Positions 1-9,585 are shown, numbered from the stretch's first letter. The stretch: 64,000 nucleotides of DNA from Methanobacterium bryantii (GCF_002287175.1 NZ_LMVM01000002.1:50668-114667), one strand, 5' to 3'. The notes: generated by a model from the sequence alone, not told the origin. Numbers and translations: made by a program.

Positions 1-2
1 CA

Positions 3-137
3 AACCAAAATCCAGAACTTTCAGTAAAAGCGGCCAGTAAAACAGTTGGAATGCAGCCAACGGGAATACCAATTGCAGGATTTATGGTAGCAGTCCTGAT
101 GGTTTTAAGCAGTTTAACTATGTCTGGAAGAAAATAA
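3..137 (+). CDS. C-terminal end of a cell-surface protein (partial)
   Basis: Only the last 44 residues are in the window; the reading frame is open from the window edge to a TAA at 135-137. It ends in a short MQPTGIPIAG linker, a hydrophobic segment (FMVAVLMVLSSLT) and a basic tail (SGRK). This linker-helix-basic tail is the membrane-anchor pattern seen at the C-terminus of adhesin-like surface proteins of Methanobacteriales, so an envelope-anchored protein is inferred. The extracellular part lies outside the window and its role cannot be stated. Confidence 0.6.
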   Translation, partial: NQNPELSVKAASKTVGMQPTGIPIAGFMVAVLMVLSSLTMSGRK

Positions 138-368
138 TTTCCTTTTTTTTATTTTAAATAATCAAAAATCATTTTCAGTGGTTAATTTTAAGGTATATTT
201 CACGTTTTAGATGTTCCTTTAGTGGTTAATTCAATAAAATGAGGTTCATCCATTTTGAACTTGTATTTTTAATTCTATAAAGGATAAATAGTACGGAATA
301 TAAAAACTGTATAAATGAAAAAAAATAATCTGTAAATTTTGTTATTTATTTAATTAGAGGAAAAAACT

Positions 369-1277
369 ATGAAAGTTCTCTGTATAACTGAAGAATCACT
401 CTTCCGTCCAGAAGCAGTAAGATGGCGGGAGAGAATGGGCCTTCTTGAACCATTGGGCGATGCGCTGGTTATTTTGCCGTGCAGTATGAAAAAACCCTAT
501 TCATCATCACGATCTCACTCAATATTTATGAAAGCGACAAAGGGCATACAGGAGGTTATACTGACCTCTCCATTTGGAGTTTGCCCTCGTGAAGTGGAAA
601 AAATATATCCCCTACAATCATACGACACTTCAACAACAGGTGAATGGTCGCATGAAGAAATTAAAGTTGTTGGGGAATGTTTAAGGGATTATGTCGGTGA
701 AAAGGAAGTAATAGCTCATGTTGAAGGCGGTTATAAGCAGGTCTGCGAAGAATACTTGGATAATGCTGTCTACACATCAACTGGTCAAACCACATCGTCA
801 GAATCTATGAACAACCTTAAAATGGAAGTTAAAAAGCACCTTAAACTTAAAGGAAGAGCTAAAACACTGCATCAACTCAGATCAATTGCAAGATATCAAT
901 TTAACAGCAAAAAAGCTGATTGTTTAATACCTGATGATGTTAAAACCCGTGGAAGATTTGACAAACGAATATTTAAGGATGGAAAACAAATCGCTACCTT
1001 GCATTTTAATAATGGATTATATTCATTGAATCTGGAAGCCGGAAAAATTCTGCAGAATATCAATAAAAAATGGGTTAAAATTAACTTTGAGCTTAAAACA
1101 AACACTTTATTCTCTCCAGGGGTAACTGAAGCGGATCAAGATATTATCCCTGGTGATGAAGTGGTGATTTTAAAAGATGATGAAGCTGTAGCAGTTGGAA
1201 AGGCTATTTTAAGTGGGGAAGAAATGGAAAGGGCCGTTAAAGGTGTTGCAGTGAAAATAAGGCATAGAAAAAAATAG
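369..1277 (+). CDS. ArcS-like archaeosine synthase family protein (DUF5591 + PUA)
   Basis: 302 residues. Residues 37-50 match the ArcS signature PC-x3-KPY-x2-S-x2-H exactly (P37, C38, K42-P43-Y44, S47, H50). The C-terminal ~75 residues resemble a PUA RNA-binding domain. ArcS works with a radical-SAM partner to turn preQ0 at position 15 of archaeal tRNA into archaeosine. Classical ArcS/TgtA2 is roughly twice this length because it keeps a TGT-like N-terminal half, so this is a short form with the DUF5591 core plus PUA. It could be the working ArcS or a paralog; the sequence alone does not decide. An AGAGG Shine-Dalgarno lies 7-11 bases before the ATG. It stands alone, followed by the hairpin array. 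Confidence 0.7.
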   Translation: MKVLCITEESLFRPEAVRWRERMGLLEPLGDALVILPCSMKKPYSSSRSHSIFMKATKGIQEVILTSPFGVCPREVEKIYPLQSYDTSTTGEWSHEEIKVVGECLRDYVGEKEVIAHVEGGYKQVCEEYLDNAVYTSTGQTTSSESMNNLKMEVKKHLKLKGRAKTLHQLRSIARYQFNSKKADCLIPDDVKTRGRFDKRIFKDGKQIATLHFNNGLYSLNLEAGKILQNINKKWVKINFELKTNTLFSPGVTEADQDIIPGDEVVILKDDEAVAVGKAILSGEEMERAVKGVAVKIRHRKK

Positions 1278-1288
1278 CCCTCAAACAT

Positions 1289-1528
1289 GTAAAAAATCTT
1301 CGATTTTTTACGGTTGCAAAACTGAAAGTTTTGCAAACACTGTCAAAATCTTTGATTTTGACACAGCAAAAACCAAAGCTTACAAACATGGAGTGTTTGT
1401 GCATTCAAAAACCAAAGGTTTTTGAAAGGTTTTTGCTTGTTTTTGTTTTTGGGGCCCTTGAAATCTATGATTTCGGGGCATCGAAAATCCTTTATTTTCG
1501 AAAGCGCCGAAAATTCATAGAATTTTCG
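1289..1528. repeat. Array of eight short hairpins
   Basis: Eight inverted repeats follow each other in 240 bp: 1289-1311 (10-bp stem, 3-nt loop), 1314-1336 (10 bp), 1341-1363 (10 bp), 1382-1400 (7 bp), 1404-1426 (10 bp), 1460-1474 (6 bp), 1481-1501 (8 bp) and 1508-1528 (9 bp). The stems differ but several share an AAAATC/GATTTT core with a 3-nt loop. A longer-range stem (1365-1374 with 1428-1437) would enclose the fourth and fifth hairpins. Weak reading frames here are by-products of the palindromes. The first hairpin could serve as terminator for the ArcS-like gene; the purpose of the rest is unknown. A related single hairpin lies at 3986-4000. Confidence 0.8.
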
Positions 1529-1700
1529 AGTGATGGCAAAAAATTATAAATAACTATAAATGCAATAAATAAAAACATATAAAAACACCCTATTTTTAGA
1601 TATTATTTAAAATTTGTTGAAATAGGAATAAATATAAACAAAAACAAGTTTAACTGTTTAAAATAGATATGAATTAAATTTATGTATTTGAGGAGATATC

Positions 1701-1994
1701 ATGGCAGATGAATTAGTTGAAAAGATAAAAGAAGCAGTTTCAACAGTAGCTGACCCTCACATGGGTATCAGCATAGTTGAAATGGGAATTCTTGAAGATG
1801 TTCAAATAGAAAAAAATGGATCTACCCTTGCAAAACTTACAATTAGACCAACAAACCCTGGCTGTATGAGTGCAGCAAACATAGCAATGAATGCAAAACT
1901 CGCAGCCGAAAAAGTAGAAGGCGTAGATAAAGTAGAAGTACTTATCGAAGGCCACATGATGGCTGATGCAATTTCTGAAATGGTCAACAAATAA
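1701..1994 (+). CDS. DUF59/MIP18 family iron-sulfur assembly-type protein
   Basis: 97 residues, a complete DUF59 (PaaD/MIP18) domain. Features include the ADPHMGISIVEMGIL start of the fold and the TIRPTNPGC motif with the family's conserved cysteine. Members in other organisms help insert or mature Fe-S clusters. The archaeal stand-alone proteins are mostly uncharacterised, so the biochemical role is inferred. The start is an ATG with GAGGAGAT nine bases upstream. It sits 73 bp before the adenylate kinase gene and may be cotranscribed with it. Confidence 0.8.
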   Translation: MADELVEKIKEAVSTVADPHMGISIVEMGILEDVQIEKNGSTLAKLTIRPTNPGCMSAANIAMNAKLAAEKVEGVDKVEVLIEGHMMADAISEMVNK

Positions 1995-2067
1995 TTTTTA
2001 AGATTCAACTGGAAGTACCATAATAACTCATCGTTTGAACTTCATAACATGCAAATGGTGTAATGAA

Positions 2068-2625
2068 ATGGAATTACCTTGGAACGTTGTAGTTGTTACT
2101 GGTGTTCCTGGAGTTGGTAAAACAACTCTCTGTAGAAGAGTTTCTGAAGATTTAGGTTACAATTATGTAAATTATGGAGATCTGATGCTTGAAATAGCTA
2201 AAAGCGAAGATCTCGCTTCTACAGATTCTGAAATGTTTAGTTTGGACATAGATACCCAGCAAAAAATTTGGAAGGGCGCAGCTTTAAAAGTAAAAGATAT
2301 GAACTGTGTTCTTGTAGATTTACACGGTGTTGATCAGTCCCCAATTGGTTATATTCTTTCGCTGCCCATAGAAATTATATCTCCAGATATAATTGTGGTA
2401 ATAGAGTCTTCTAATGATAATATACTCCAGCGAAGGCATAAAGATACTAAAGAAAGGATAATTGACACTATAAATAGTTTAAATGAGCATATAAATATGT
2501 TAAGGACTTCAATGGCTGTATGTTCTGCTATTTTGGGGTGTAATTTGATAGTACTTGAAAACGATGATTTGGAAGGTTGTTTTTTAAAACTAAAAAATCT
2601 TTTAGGTACTGGCAGTGTATTATAA
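2068..2625 (+). CDS. adkA: Archaeal-type adenylate kinase
   Basis: 185 residues from the ATG at 2068, giving MELPWNVVVV directly before the P-loop GVPGVGKTT. Further family features are VNYGDLMLEIA, the DIDTQQKIWK region, the VLVDLHG strand and the PDIIVVIE strand. The whole plan matches AdkA of methanogens (~190 aa), which interconverts AMP + ATP and 2 ADP and is unrelated in detail to the bacterial enzyme. An in-frame TTG at 2035 would add 11 residues; the ATG is preferred because GGTG lies 7 bases upstream and the kinase fold begins right after it. Confidence 0.85.
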   Translation: MELPWNVVVVTGVPGVGKTTLCRRVSEDLGYNYVNYGDLMLEIAKSEDLASTDSEMFSLDIDTQQKIWKGAALKVKDMNCVLVDLHGVDQSPIGYILSLPIEIISPDIIVVIESSNDNILQRRHKDTKERIIDTINSLNEHINMLRTSMAVCSAILGCNLIVLENDDLEGCFLKLKNLLGTGSVL

Positions 2626-2748
2626 AAAAAATCCAAATTTAAGCGTAAAGCTTATATAAGATGAAGACTAAATCTTGAATCTACCCCTTTACAGATTTCA
2701 AATTGTAAAACTGTATAAGTGAAATAATTTGTTTCTATAAATCAAATG

Positions 2749-2823
2749 GGGCCCGTGGCTCAGCATGGTTAGAGCGCACGGCTGATAACCGTGAGGCCCT
2801 GGGTTCGAATCCCAGCGGGCCCA
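2749..2823 (+). tRNA. tRNA-Ile (GAT)
   Basis: A 75-nt cloverleaf. The acceptor arm GGGCCCG (2749-2755) pairs with CGGGCCC (2816-2822), with discriminator A2823. The anticodon stem CACGG/CCGTG holds the loop CTGATAA with anticodon GAT at 2784-2786, and the T-arm contains GGTTCGAATCC. There is no intron and CCA is not encoded. A GAT anticodon reads AUC/AUU isoleucine codons. A TATA-like CTTATATAAG lies further upstream at about 2649. Confidence 0.97.
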
Positions 2824-3274
2824 TTTACTTTTAATAAAGAATGTTAAACATTCTCTATTTTAATAATATATATCTAATATTTTCATATTTTCAAAAATTA
2901 CTCTCTTATTTTTAGTTAAAGTTATATTGATATTAAATTAAAAAAAATCAAATTTTAATTAATTTGAACTTATTTTGAAAGATATAACTTGGTAAATATG
3001 CTTTAGTTTATATTTGATGGAATTACTGAATTTATAGCTATTTGAAGTTAATATCTATTTATAGCTTATTTATTCATTTAAATTAATATTTAAAATGTTA
3101 GTATATGATTAAATGGATATAATGGGCCTTAAAATATAAATAGATTGATAATAGGATAACTTTACTGTAAAATTTATTTATTATATGCTATTAAACATAA
3201 TTTAATAATTAAAATAGATAAATTTAATAAAGAGAAAATTAAAAAGTGGGATATCAGTTGTAATAGGTATTACC
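2824..3274. other. Intergenic, no gene seen
   Basis: About 450 bp of very AT-rich DNA between the tRNA and the PAP2-type gene. I see no reading frame with a ribosome binding site and no strong hairpin. AGGT at 3265 serves as a weak Shine-Dalgarno for the following gene. Confidence 0.6.
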
Positions 3275-3877
3275 ATGAGATTTATTAACTCCAATTTTGA
3301 ACCAAAATATGACTTTGCCCGATCTATTTCCCGCCTGGTACAACCTATAATAATTACTATGCCTATTTTTGTCATTTTAAATTATTTTGTAACGGGTGGA
3401 ACTGGTTTTTTAATATTTACATTAATTTGCCTGCTGTTTGCAACTTTTTTACCATTTACAGCAGTTTGGATGTGGATTAAAAATAGAGATCTAGATTTGG
3501 ATATAACGGATAAGGATGAACGCACATTTCCATTACTTTTTGGGGTTTTATCATACCTTATTGGTACAGTTATACTTTTTACTGCGGGAGCACCTGCCGC
3601 TGTCACCGTGTTAATGTTCTGTTACTTTTCAAATGCATTACTGACCATATTTATAACGTTTTTCTGGAAAATCAGCCTGCATTCTATGGGCATTGCTGGA
3701 CCTACAGCAGCAATGATATATGTCTTTGGATCTTCAGGACTTTTATTTTTATTTCCATTGTTCATGGTCATGTGGAGCCGGCTTTACCTTAACAAACATA
3801 CACTGGCACAGGTTGTTGTAGGTGCTATAAGCGGCTTTGTTTTTACATGGCTGCAGTTTAAGATATTTCTAGTATGA
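3275..3877 (+). CDS. PAP2-type integral membrane lipid phosphatase
   Basis: 200 residues with about six membrane segments. Near the C-terminus SRLYLNKHTLAQVVVGA fits the second PAP2 phosphatase signature (SR..x5-H-x3-D..G), with Ser, Arg and His kept and the Asp position replaced (AQVV). A charged loop DKDERTFP stands where motif 1 (K..RP) is expected and is degenerate. PAP2 enzymes remove phosphate from prenyl or phosphatidyl phosphates at the membrane. In a methanogen a polyprenyl-phosphate or archaeal lipid substrate is plausible but not shown. Monocistronic. Confidence 0.65.
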   Translation: MRFINSNFEPKYDFARSISRLVQPIIITMPIFVILNYFVTGGTGFLIFTLICLLFATFLPFTAVWMWIKNRDLDLDITDKDERTFPLLFGVLSYLIGTVILFTAGAPAAVTVLMFCYFSNALLTIFITFFWKISLHSMGIAGPTAAMIYVFGSSGLLFLFPLFMVMWSRLYLNKHTLAQVVVGAISGFVFTWLQFKIFLV

Positions 3878-4490
3878 ACTGGTATGATTTGAGTCTATTT
3901 TTTAAACAGATTCTTTTATTTTCACTAATAATTTGTTTAATATATGATGGTACTTTGAAAATCAATGCATTGTAGAAAAGCTTCGAAAATCAATGATTTT
4001 GGGGGTAAAATCTTTGAAAACATTGAAAAAATTTTATAATATTGTAAGAAGATGTTTAAAAGTAGTTAAACAAAATTTAAGAATAATTTCATAGATATAT
4101 GGCAATTTTAGAGAGCTTAAATTAACTCTATTTTTTAATTAAATAATAGCAAATTTTTAATATTAAACATAAACTTCTTTAAAACAGTTTAATCACATTA
4201 AAATTTATTATTTGTTCTAAAAATATGTATGCTTGGGAATTAACTGGATAAAATGGTTATTGAAAATTTATTTAATAAATAAGTCAATTTTTGAATTTTT
4301 ATAATTTTAATAAAAAAGGGGGATTTTGGTTATAAAAAAATTTATATTTCAAGATGTTCCATATTATAGATTGGAGCAATGATGGTAATCAATTACCTCA
4401 TTTTATTATATTTTTTTTATAAACCTTTTTAAATACCTTCTGTTTTCACACAACACTATTTTAAGGAGTTATTATTTGTATTTTACTCTA
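3878..4490. other. Intergenic, one small hairpin
   Basis: About 610 bp of AT-rich DNA between two convergent transcripts (PAP2 gene and trpD). The only structure I see is an AAAATC-aat-GATTTT hairpin at 3986-4000, of the same kind as those at 1289-1528. No supported coding region. Confidence 0.6.
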
Positions 4491-5531
4491 TTAACTATTT
4501 TCTACAAATTCATAAAGCTTTTTAAGGGCTGATCCTGATTCAACTGCATTTCGAGCGACTTCCACGCCTTCTGGAAAATTATCCACGATTCCACTTATAA
4601 AAAGGATAGCTGCTGCATTTGTGAGACATAGATCAAGCCTTGCCTTTTCAGTCTCATTTCTTTCCATACATTTAAGGACATCAACTGCGATCTGCATATT
4701 TTCATTGATATCTGAGGAAGCTTTTATCAGTTTTTCACGGGTCCTCTGGATACCGAAGTCTTCAGGGTAAATTTCTTTAATACTGATTTCCCCATTATCA
4801 ACAATTGCCACTTTGGTTTTTCCCAGTGTAGATATTTCATCCATCGCTGGATTTCCATTGCTGTCAAACCCGTGAACTACCATGGCTTTTTTTACACCTA
4901 AATTTTTAAGTACATCTGCCACCAGTTCAACATAGTCCGGATCGAAAACTCCAAGGAGTTGAATATCTGCATTTGCCGGTGATGTAAGTGGGCCCAATAT
5001 GTTGAAGACTGTCCTTATATTAAGCTCCCGTCTCACAGGCATTACGTACTTCATTGCAGGGTGAAAGTTGGGCGCGAACATAAATCCTATGCCTGTTTTT
5101 TCCATACTTTTTTCCACTTCTTCTGCCCCACTGTCAATGGTTACACCAAGGGCTTCCAGTATATCTGCACCACCACATTTACTTGTTATACTTCTGTTAC
5201 CATGTTTTGCTATTACCACACCGCAGGATGCTGCTATTATCGCTGAAATGGTACTTATATTAAATGTTTTTAGTTTATCGCCGCCAGTACCACATGTATC
5301 TACAAGGGGCGCGTTTATATTTGGGGATACTGGTACGCAGACTTCCCGCATGGCCTTTACAAAACCGGTTATTTCTGGAACAGTTTCACCCTTCATGGAA
5401 AGGGAAGTTAAAAAAGAAGCTATTTGAATGTCACTTGTATTCCCATTCATTATCTGGGTCATACATCCATAAGCTTCTTTTTCATTTAGATCTTCAAATG
5501 AAGCGACCTTTTTTATGCATTCAGCTATCAT
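4491..5531 (-). CDS. trpD: Anthranilate phosphoribosyltransferase
   Basis: 346 residues from the ATG at 5531, preferred over the GTG at 5540 because AAGTGAT is then well placed as Shine-Dalgarno. Family motifs are the PRPP loop VDTCGTGGD, the KHGNRS segment and PVRRELNIRTVFNILGPL. It transfers phosphoribose from PRPP to anthranilate, the second dedicated step to tryptophan. It is the last gene of the trp operon, starting 12 bp after the trpA stop. In many bacteria trpD follows trpG; the distal position here is the Methanobacteriales arrangement. Confidence 0.95.
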   Translation of the reverse strand: MIAECIKKVASFEDLNEKEAYGCMTQIMNGNTSDIQIASFLTSLSMKGETVPEITGFVKAMREVCVPVSPNINAPLVDTCGTGGDKLKTFNISTISAIIAASCGVVIAKHGNRSITSKCGGADILEALGVTIDSGAEEVEKSMEKTGIGFMFAPNFHPAMKYVMPVRRELNIRTVFNILGPLTSPANADIQLLGVFDPDYVELVADVLKNLGVKKAMVVHGFDSNGNPAMDEISTLGKTKVAIVDNGEISIKEIYPEDFGIQRTREKLIKASSDINENMQIAVDVLKCMERNETEKARLDLCLTNAAAILFISGIVDNFPEGVEVARNAVESGSALKKLYEFVENS

Positions 5532-5543
5532 AAAAATCACTTT

Positions 5544-6353
5544 TTAACTTATAGTGGCTTCTTTAAGTTCGGCGCAGAATTTACCAACTTTTTGCAGCAT
5601 TTCTTCTTTATCCTCGAGATTTTCAGTTATTATGTTTAATATGGCACTTGCAACAATTGCTCCGTCAGCACCTGCATTTATAACTTCCTTAACGTGCTTT
5701 GGCTTTGAGATACCAAACCCTACACTTATTGGAATGTCGCTGTGGCTTTTTATTCTTTTAATAAGGTCAACAGTGGTTGTTTTGAGTTCAGCTCTTGCAC
5801 CGGTGGTTCCCATAACTGCAACCACATAAAGGAAACCAGAGCACATTTTTGTTATCTCCTGCAACCTCTCATTACCTGTAGTTTGTGCTGCCATGAAAAT
5901 CTGCTGAACACCGTTCTTTCGAGCGGCTTCCAGGGCATCACCCGCTTCTTCAGGGGGTAAATCTGCTGCAAGTATTGCATTTGCACCGTTATCTCTGGCC
6001 ATTTCATAAAATTTATCAATGCCCATTTTGTAAATGAGGTTATAGTATGTGAGAACTCCAACTGGAATATCTGTAAATTCACGGATCCGCTTTATGAATT
6101 CAAAACCCCTTTCAACAGTCATACCTGCTTTAAGCGCTCTTATATCTGCTAGTTGAACTGTAGGCCCGTCAGCAACAGGGTCGCTGAATGGGAAACCGAT
6201 TTCAAGCGCATCAGCGCCGTTTTCTACAAAAACTTTTACAATTTCAAGGGATGTTTCAAAATCAGGGTCGCCTGCAACTACAAATGGAATAAATGCGCCT
6301 TCTTTTTTGGCCTTGGCCTGCTGGAATGCCTCGTCGTAACTTTTTATTTTCAT
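5544..6353 (-). CDS. trpA: Tryptophan synthase alpha subunit
   Basis: 269 residues. The signature LEIGFPFSDPVADGP carries the catalytic Glu; the second catalytic acid lies in the ILAADLPPEE stretch, and GFGISKPKHV forms the phosphate-binding region. TrpA cleaves indole-3-glycerol phosphate and channels indole to TrpB. Its start overlaps the end of trpB by 4 bp (ATGA), so the two subunits are translationally coupled. Confidence 0.96.
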   Translation of the reverse strand: MKIKSYDEAFQQAKAKKEGAFIPFVVAGDPDFETSLEIVKVFVENGADALEIGFPFSDPVADGPTVQLADIRALKAGMTVERGFEFIKRIREFTDIPVGVLTYYNLIYKMGIDKFYEMARDNGANAILAADLPPEEAGDALEAARKNGVQQIFMAAQTTGNERLQEITKMCSGFLYVVAVMGTTGARAELKTTTVDLIKRIKSHSDIPISVGFGISKPKHVKEVINAGADGAIVASAILNIITENLEDKEEMLQKVGKFCAELKEATIS

Positions 6354-7522
6354 AATTTTACCCCCATGTAGTCTGCGATTATATTAACATCTTTATCTCC
6401 CCTTCCTGAGAGGTTTATAACTATTGTTTTTCCTTGATTCTCTTTAGCGTACTTTTCAGCCATTGCAACAGCATGTGAACTTTCAAGGGCAGGAATGATA
6501 CCTTCATATTTTGACAGCAGCTTAAATGCTCTAAATGCTTCTTCATCAGTAATAGGGCCGTACTGCGCACGTCCAGTGACTTTCAAATATGAATGTTCTG
6601 GCCCAACACCAGGATAATCCAGCCCTGCAGATATGGAGTGGGCTTCAGAGATCTGTCCATAGTCGTCCTGAAGGACAAAGGATAAAGACCCATGTAGAAC
6701 TCCTTCAGTACCTGCACTGAGCGTTGCACCGTGTTTTCCTTCTAAACCGTCTCCCCCACCTTCAGCGCCTACAAGTTCTACCTCTTTATGGTCTATAAAT
6801 TCTGAAAATATTCCCAGGGAGTTACTTCCACCACCAACACATGCTATTACAGCGTCTGGGAGTTCACCTTCTTTTTCAAGGATATCTCTTTTTGTTTCCT
6901 TTCCAATAACTGTCTGGAAGTGTTTTACCATTGTTGGGTATGGGTGAGGCCCTGCAGTGGAACCCAGCAGGTAATGGGTATTTTCAACATTTGTTATCCA
7001 GTCCCTCATAGCTTCGTTCATAGCATCCTTTAAAGTTTTAGCTCCACTTTCTACAGGGATAACTTTAGCCCCTGATATTTCCATTCTAAATACATTTAAC
7101 TTCTGACGTGCCACATCTACGCTGCCCATATAGATATCTGCAGGCATCCCAAACAGGGCACCTACAGTTGCAGTTGCAATACCATGTTGTCCAGCTCCAG
7201 TTTCTGCTATTAACCTTTCTTTACCCATATATTTTGCAAGAAGTCCTTGTCCAAGGGTGTTATTTATTTTGTGGGCACCTGTATGGAGCAGATCTTCCCG
7301 CTTAAGGTAAATTTTACACCCAAGTTTTCCCGAAAGATTTTCTGCGTAGTAAAGGGGGGTGGGCCTGCCTGCAAATTCCCTTAAATAATATTCAAGTTCG
7401 GCGTTGAATTCTTTATCATCTTTGTACTTTAAAAATGCCTTCTCAAGCTCTTCAAGGGCAGGAATTAGAAGTTCTGGAACAAATATCCCGCCGTATTTAC
7501 CGAATTTACCATCTGAGATCAT
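6350..7522 (-). CDS. trpB: Tryptophan synthase beta subunit
   Basis: 390 residues, the usual length of TrpB1. The PLP lysine sits in HTGAHKINN; AETGAGQHG and the phosphate-binding GGGSNS are also present. It condenses indole with serine to give tryptophan. It overlaps trpF by one base and trpA by 4, inside the operon. Confidence 0.97.
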   Translation of the reverse strand: MISDGKFGKYGGIFVPELLIPALEELEKAFLKYKDDKEFNAELEYYLREFAGRPTPLYYAENLSGKLGCKIYLKREDLLHTGAHKINNTLGQGLLAKYMGKERLIAETGAGQHGIATATVGALFGMPADIYMGSVDVARQKLNVFRMEISGAKVIPVESGAKTLKDAMNEAMRDWITNVENTHYLLGSTAGPHPYPTMVKHFQTVIGKETKRDILEKEGELPDAVIACVGGGSNSLGIFSEFIDHKEVELVGAEGGGDGLEGKHGATLSAGTEGVLHGSLSFVLQDDYGQISEAHSISAGLDYPGVGPEHSYLKVTGRAQYGPITDEEAFRAFKLLSKYEGIIPALESSHAVAMAEKYAKENQGKTIVINLSGRGDKDVNIIADYMGVKL

Positions 7523-8172
7523 TAAATCACCTTACAATTTTCAACAAATTCTGCTATTTTATCTCTATTTTTAATTCCAGGACTATCTTCAACGCCTGAA
7601 TTAACATCTACATAATCAAAAATATCTTTAATTAAATTTCCTTTATTTTTCATCTTTTGTGCACTAATTCCACCTGCAAGAAACAGTTTTATATCTTTAT
7701 TACTTTCTTTTGCAATTTTTGCTGCTTCAGCTGCAATTTCCAGTGGAATTTGCTTTCCAGTACCGCCACTTTTACCTTGAATCATAGAATCAAATATTAG
7801 ATATTTGCAAACTTTTGCAAATGATTTTATCTCTTCTTTTTTAGATTCATCGATTTTCTCAGGAATTCCAATGGCTTTAATTACATTAATTTCTTTTAGT
7901 TTATCTATATCCTCTGCCTGTAATGAATGCAGCTGTATATTTTTAACGCCGCTTTTTTCTATAGAATCCATGGCTTCTTCAACAGTTTCAGGCTCAAGTA
8001 CAAGCACTGCTTTTTCTTTATTTTTCATGGAGTCCACAAGTTCTCTTATTTTTTCTATATCCTGAAATCTTTTGGACCGCTTTATGTTTATAAACCCGAT
8101 AAAAGCAGGGCCTTCATTTTCACACACTCTAATGTCTTCAAGTCTTGTAATCCCGCAAATTTTGAATTCCAT
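7522..8172 (-). CDS. trpF: Phosphoribosylanthranilate isomerase
   Basis: 216 residues, a TIM barrel beginning EFKICGITRLED (catalytic Cys in KICGIT). The catalytic Asp lies in LIFDSM and LAGGIS marks the C-terminal phosphate site. It isomerises N-(5'-phosphoribosyl)anthranilate to CdRP. Its Lys-rich composition is higher than that of its neighbours. It directly abuts trpC with no spacer. Confidence 0.92.
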   Translation of the reverse strand: MEFKICGITRLEDIRVCENEGPAFIGFINIKRSKRFQDIEKIRELVDSMKNKEKAVLVLEPETVEEAMDSIEKSGVKNIQLHSLQAEDIDKLKEINVIKAIGIPEKIDESKKEEIKSFAKVCKYLIFDSMIQGKSGGTGKQIPLEIAAEAAKIAKESNKDIKLFLAGGISAQKMKNKGNLIKDIFDYVDVNSGVEDSPGIKNRDKIAEFVENCKVI

Positions 8173-8964
8173 TTAACTCACCTTTGCGTTTTTACCTGTT
8201 TTAACCAGTTCCTGTACTGTTTCAAGTATGTTGTTTGATTCCATGATGGTTGAACCTATTAAGACTGCATCTGCGCCGTAGCTTCCAAGAAGTTTAACAT
8301 CTTTAGAATTTTTAACCCCGCTTTCTGATACAAGAACCTTATTTTCAGGTATGTATTTTGAAAGCTTTTCAGTCCGTTTAAAATCAATACTGAAGTCACT
8401 GAAATCCCGGTTGTTAATCCCGATTATTTCTGCACCTGCCTTTACGGCCATTTCTATTTCTTCCCTGTTTTTACATTCTACAAGGGCGTCCATTTCAAGG
8501 TAATGGCAGAGGTCAATTCCAAATCTAAGATCTTTATAAACGCCTGCTATTAAAAGCACGGCACTGGCCCCGCAGGACCTGGCTTCATAGATCTGGTATT
8601 CATCCATTACAAAGTCCTTTCTAAGAAGCGGCAGCTTGCTTACTTTAGATGCAATACGCAGATTTTTAATGCTGCTTTTAAAGAATGTCTGTTCTGTAAG
8701 TACTGAGATGGCACTTGCCCCTCCTTTATCATAGAAAGGAACAACATCTTCCACCAGACTGTTGGAAATGTCACCTTTAGATGGAGACGCTGGTTTGTAT
8801 TCGCAGATTACAGAAACATCATCTTTATTAAGTAGTGCCTTTTTAAAATCGGCTCTTATTTTTGTCCCGCGGATATTTTCCTTTAATTCGCTTAAAGGCC
8901 GATATTTCATGTCTCTTTTAAGTACTTTTTCCCTTTCAGTTATTATCTGTGAGAAATTGATCAT
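8173..8964 (-). CDS. trpC: Indole-3-glycerol phosphate synthase
   Basis: 263 residues. Motifs are EYKPASPSKGDI (catalytic Lys), LLRKDFVMDEYQI, GINNRDF and VSESGV, the ordered set for TrpC. It closes the indole ring by decarboxylating CdRP. The ATG overlaps the trpG TGA (ATGA at 8961-8964). Confidence 0.95.
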   Translation of the reverse strand: MINFSQIITEREKVLKRDMKYRPLSELKENIRGTKIRADFKKALLNKDDVSVICEYKPASPSKGDISNSLVEDVVPFYDKGGASAISVLTEQTFFKSSIKNLRIASKVSKLPLLRKDFVMDEYQIYEARSCGASAVLLIAGVYKDLRFGIDLCHYLEMDALVECKNREEIEMAVKAGAEIIGINNRDFSDFSIDFKRTEKLSKYIPENKVLVSESGVKNSKDVKLLGSYGADAVLIGSTIMESNNILETVQELVKTGKNAKVS

Positions 8965-9584
8965 GTACAGTCCTCCAGAAACCTTGTTTTTGGGGTTCTG
9001 GAACTGCAGGTTCCTTCAACCTCCAGGAAGTTTTTAATTATCTTTACTCCGCTGGCTGTTCCTATAGATTCTGGATGGAACTGGAGGCCAAAAACAGGAC
9101 AATCTAAATGTTTTATGGCCATTATAGTTCCGTCTTCTGTTTTTGCAATGATTTCTATACAATCTGGGGTGCTGTCTTCATCACAGATAAGTGAATGGTA
9201 TCTTGTTGCAACGAGGGTGTTTTCAACGTCCTTAAAGATCCCTTCGTTACTATGGGAAATTTCACTTAATTTACCGTGTATAGGCTCTGCTCTTTTAATT
9301 TTTCCACCAAATGTTGCGAAAATACCCTGATGACCTAAACATACTCCTAAAATTGGAATTTCACCTTTAAACTCTTTAATGACATCGCTACAAACCCCAA
9401 AATCTTTTTTATTGGTTGGGTTTCCAGGTCCTGGAGAAATTATTATGCTGTCTGGCTGAAGCTCTCTTATTTCATCAATGGTTATTTTATCATTTCTTTT
9501 AACCACTATGTTTTTTTCAAGCTGTCCAACTAACTGATAGAGATTATATGTAAATGAATCATAATTATCCAGTATCAGTATCAT
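8961..9584 (-). CDS. trpG: Anthranilate synthase component II (glutamine amidotransferase)
   Basis: 207 residues from the ATG at 9584 (MILILDNYDSFTYNL). An upstream in-frame TTG lies inside trpE and is rejected. The class I amidotransferase triad is visible: Cys in GVCLGHQG, then His and Glu in QFHPES. It supplies ammonia from glutamine to TrpE. AAGGGGGAA at the end of trpE is a strong Shine-Dalgarno, and the ATG lies one base after the trpE stop. Confidence 0.94.
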   Translation of the reverse strand: MILILDNYDSFTYNLYQLVGQLEKNIVVKRNDKITIDEIRELQPDSIIISPGPGNPTNKKDFGVCSDVIKEFKGEIPILGVCLGHQGIFATFGGKIKRAEPIHGKLSEISHSNEGIFKDVENTLVATRYHSLICDEDSTPDCIEIIAKTEDGTIMAIKHLDCPVFGLQFHPESIGTASGVKIIKNFLEVEGTCSSRTPKTRFLEDCT

Positions 9585-9585
9585 T

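Noticed and set aside
1331..1549. 72-residue plus-strand frame after the ArcS-like gene
   Set aside because: It consists of the hairpin array read as codons (low-complexity Phe/Lys), and there is no ribosome binding site.
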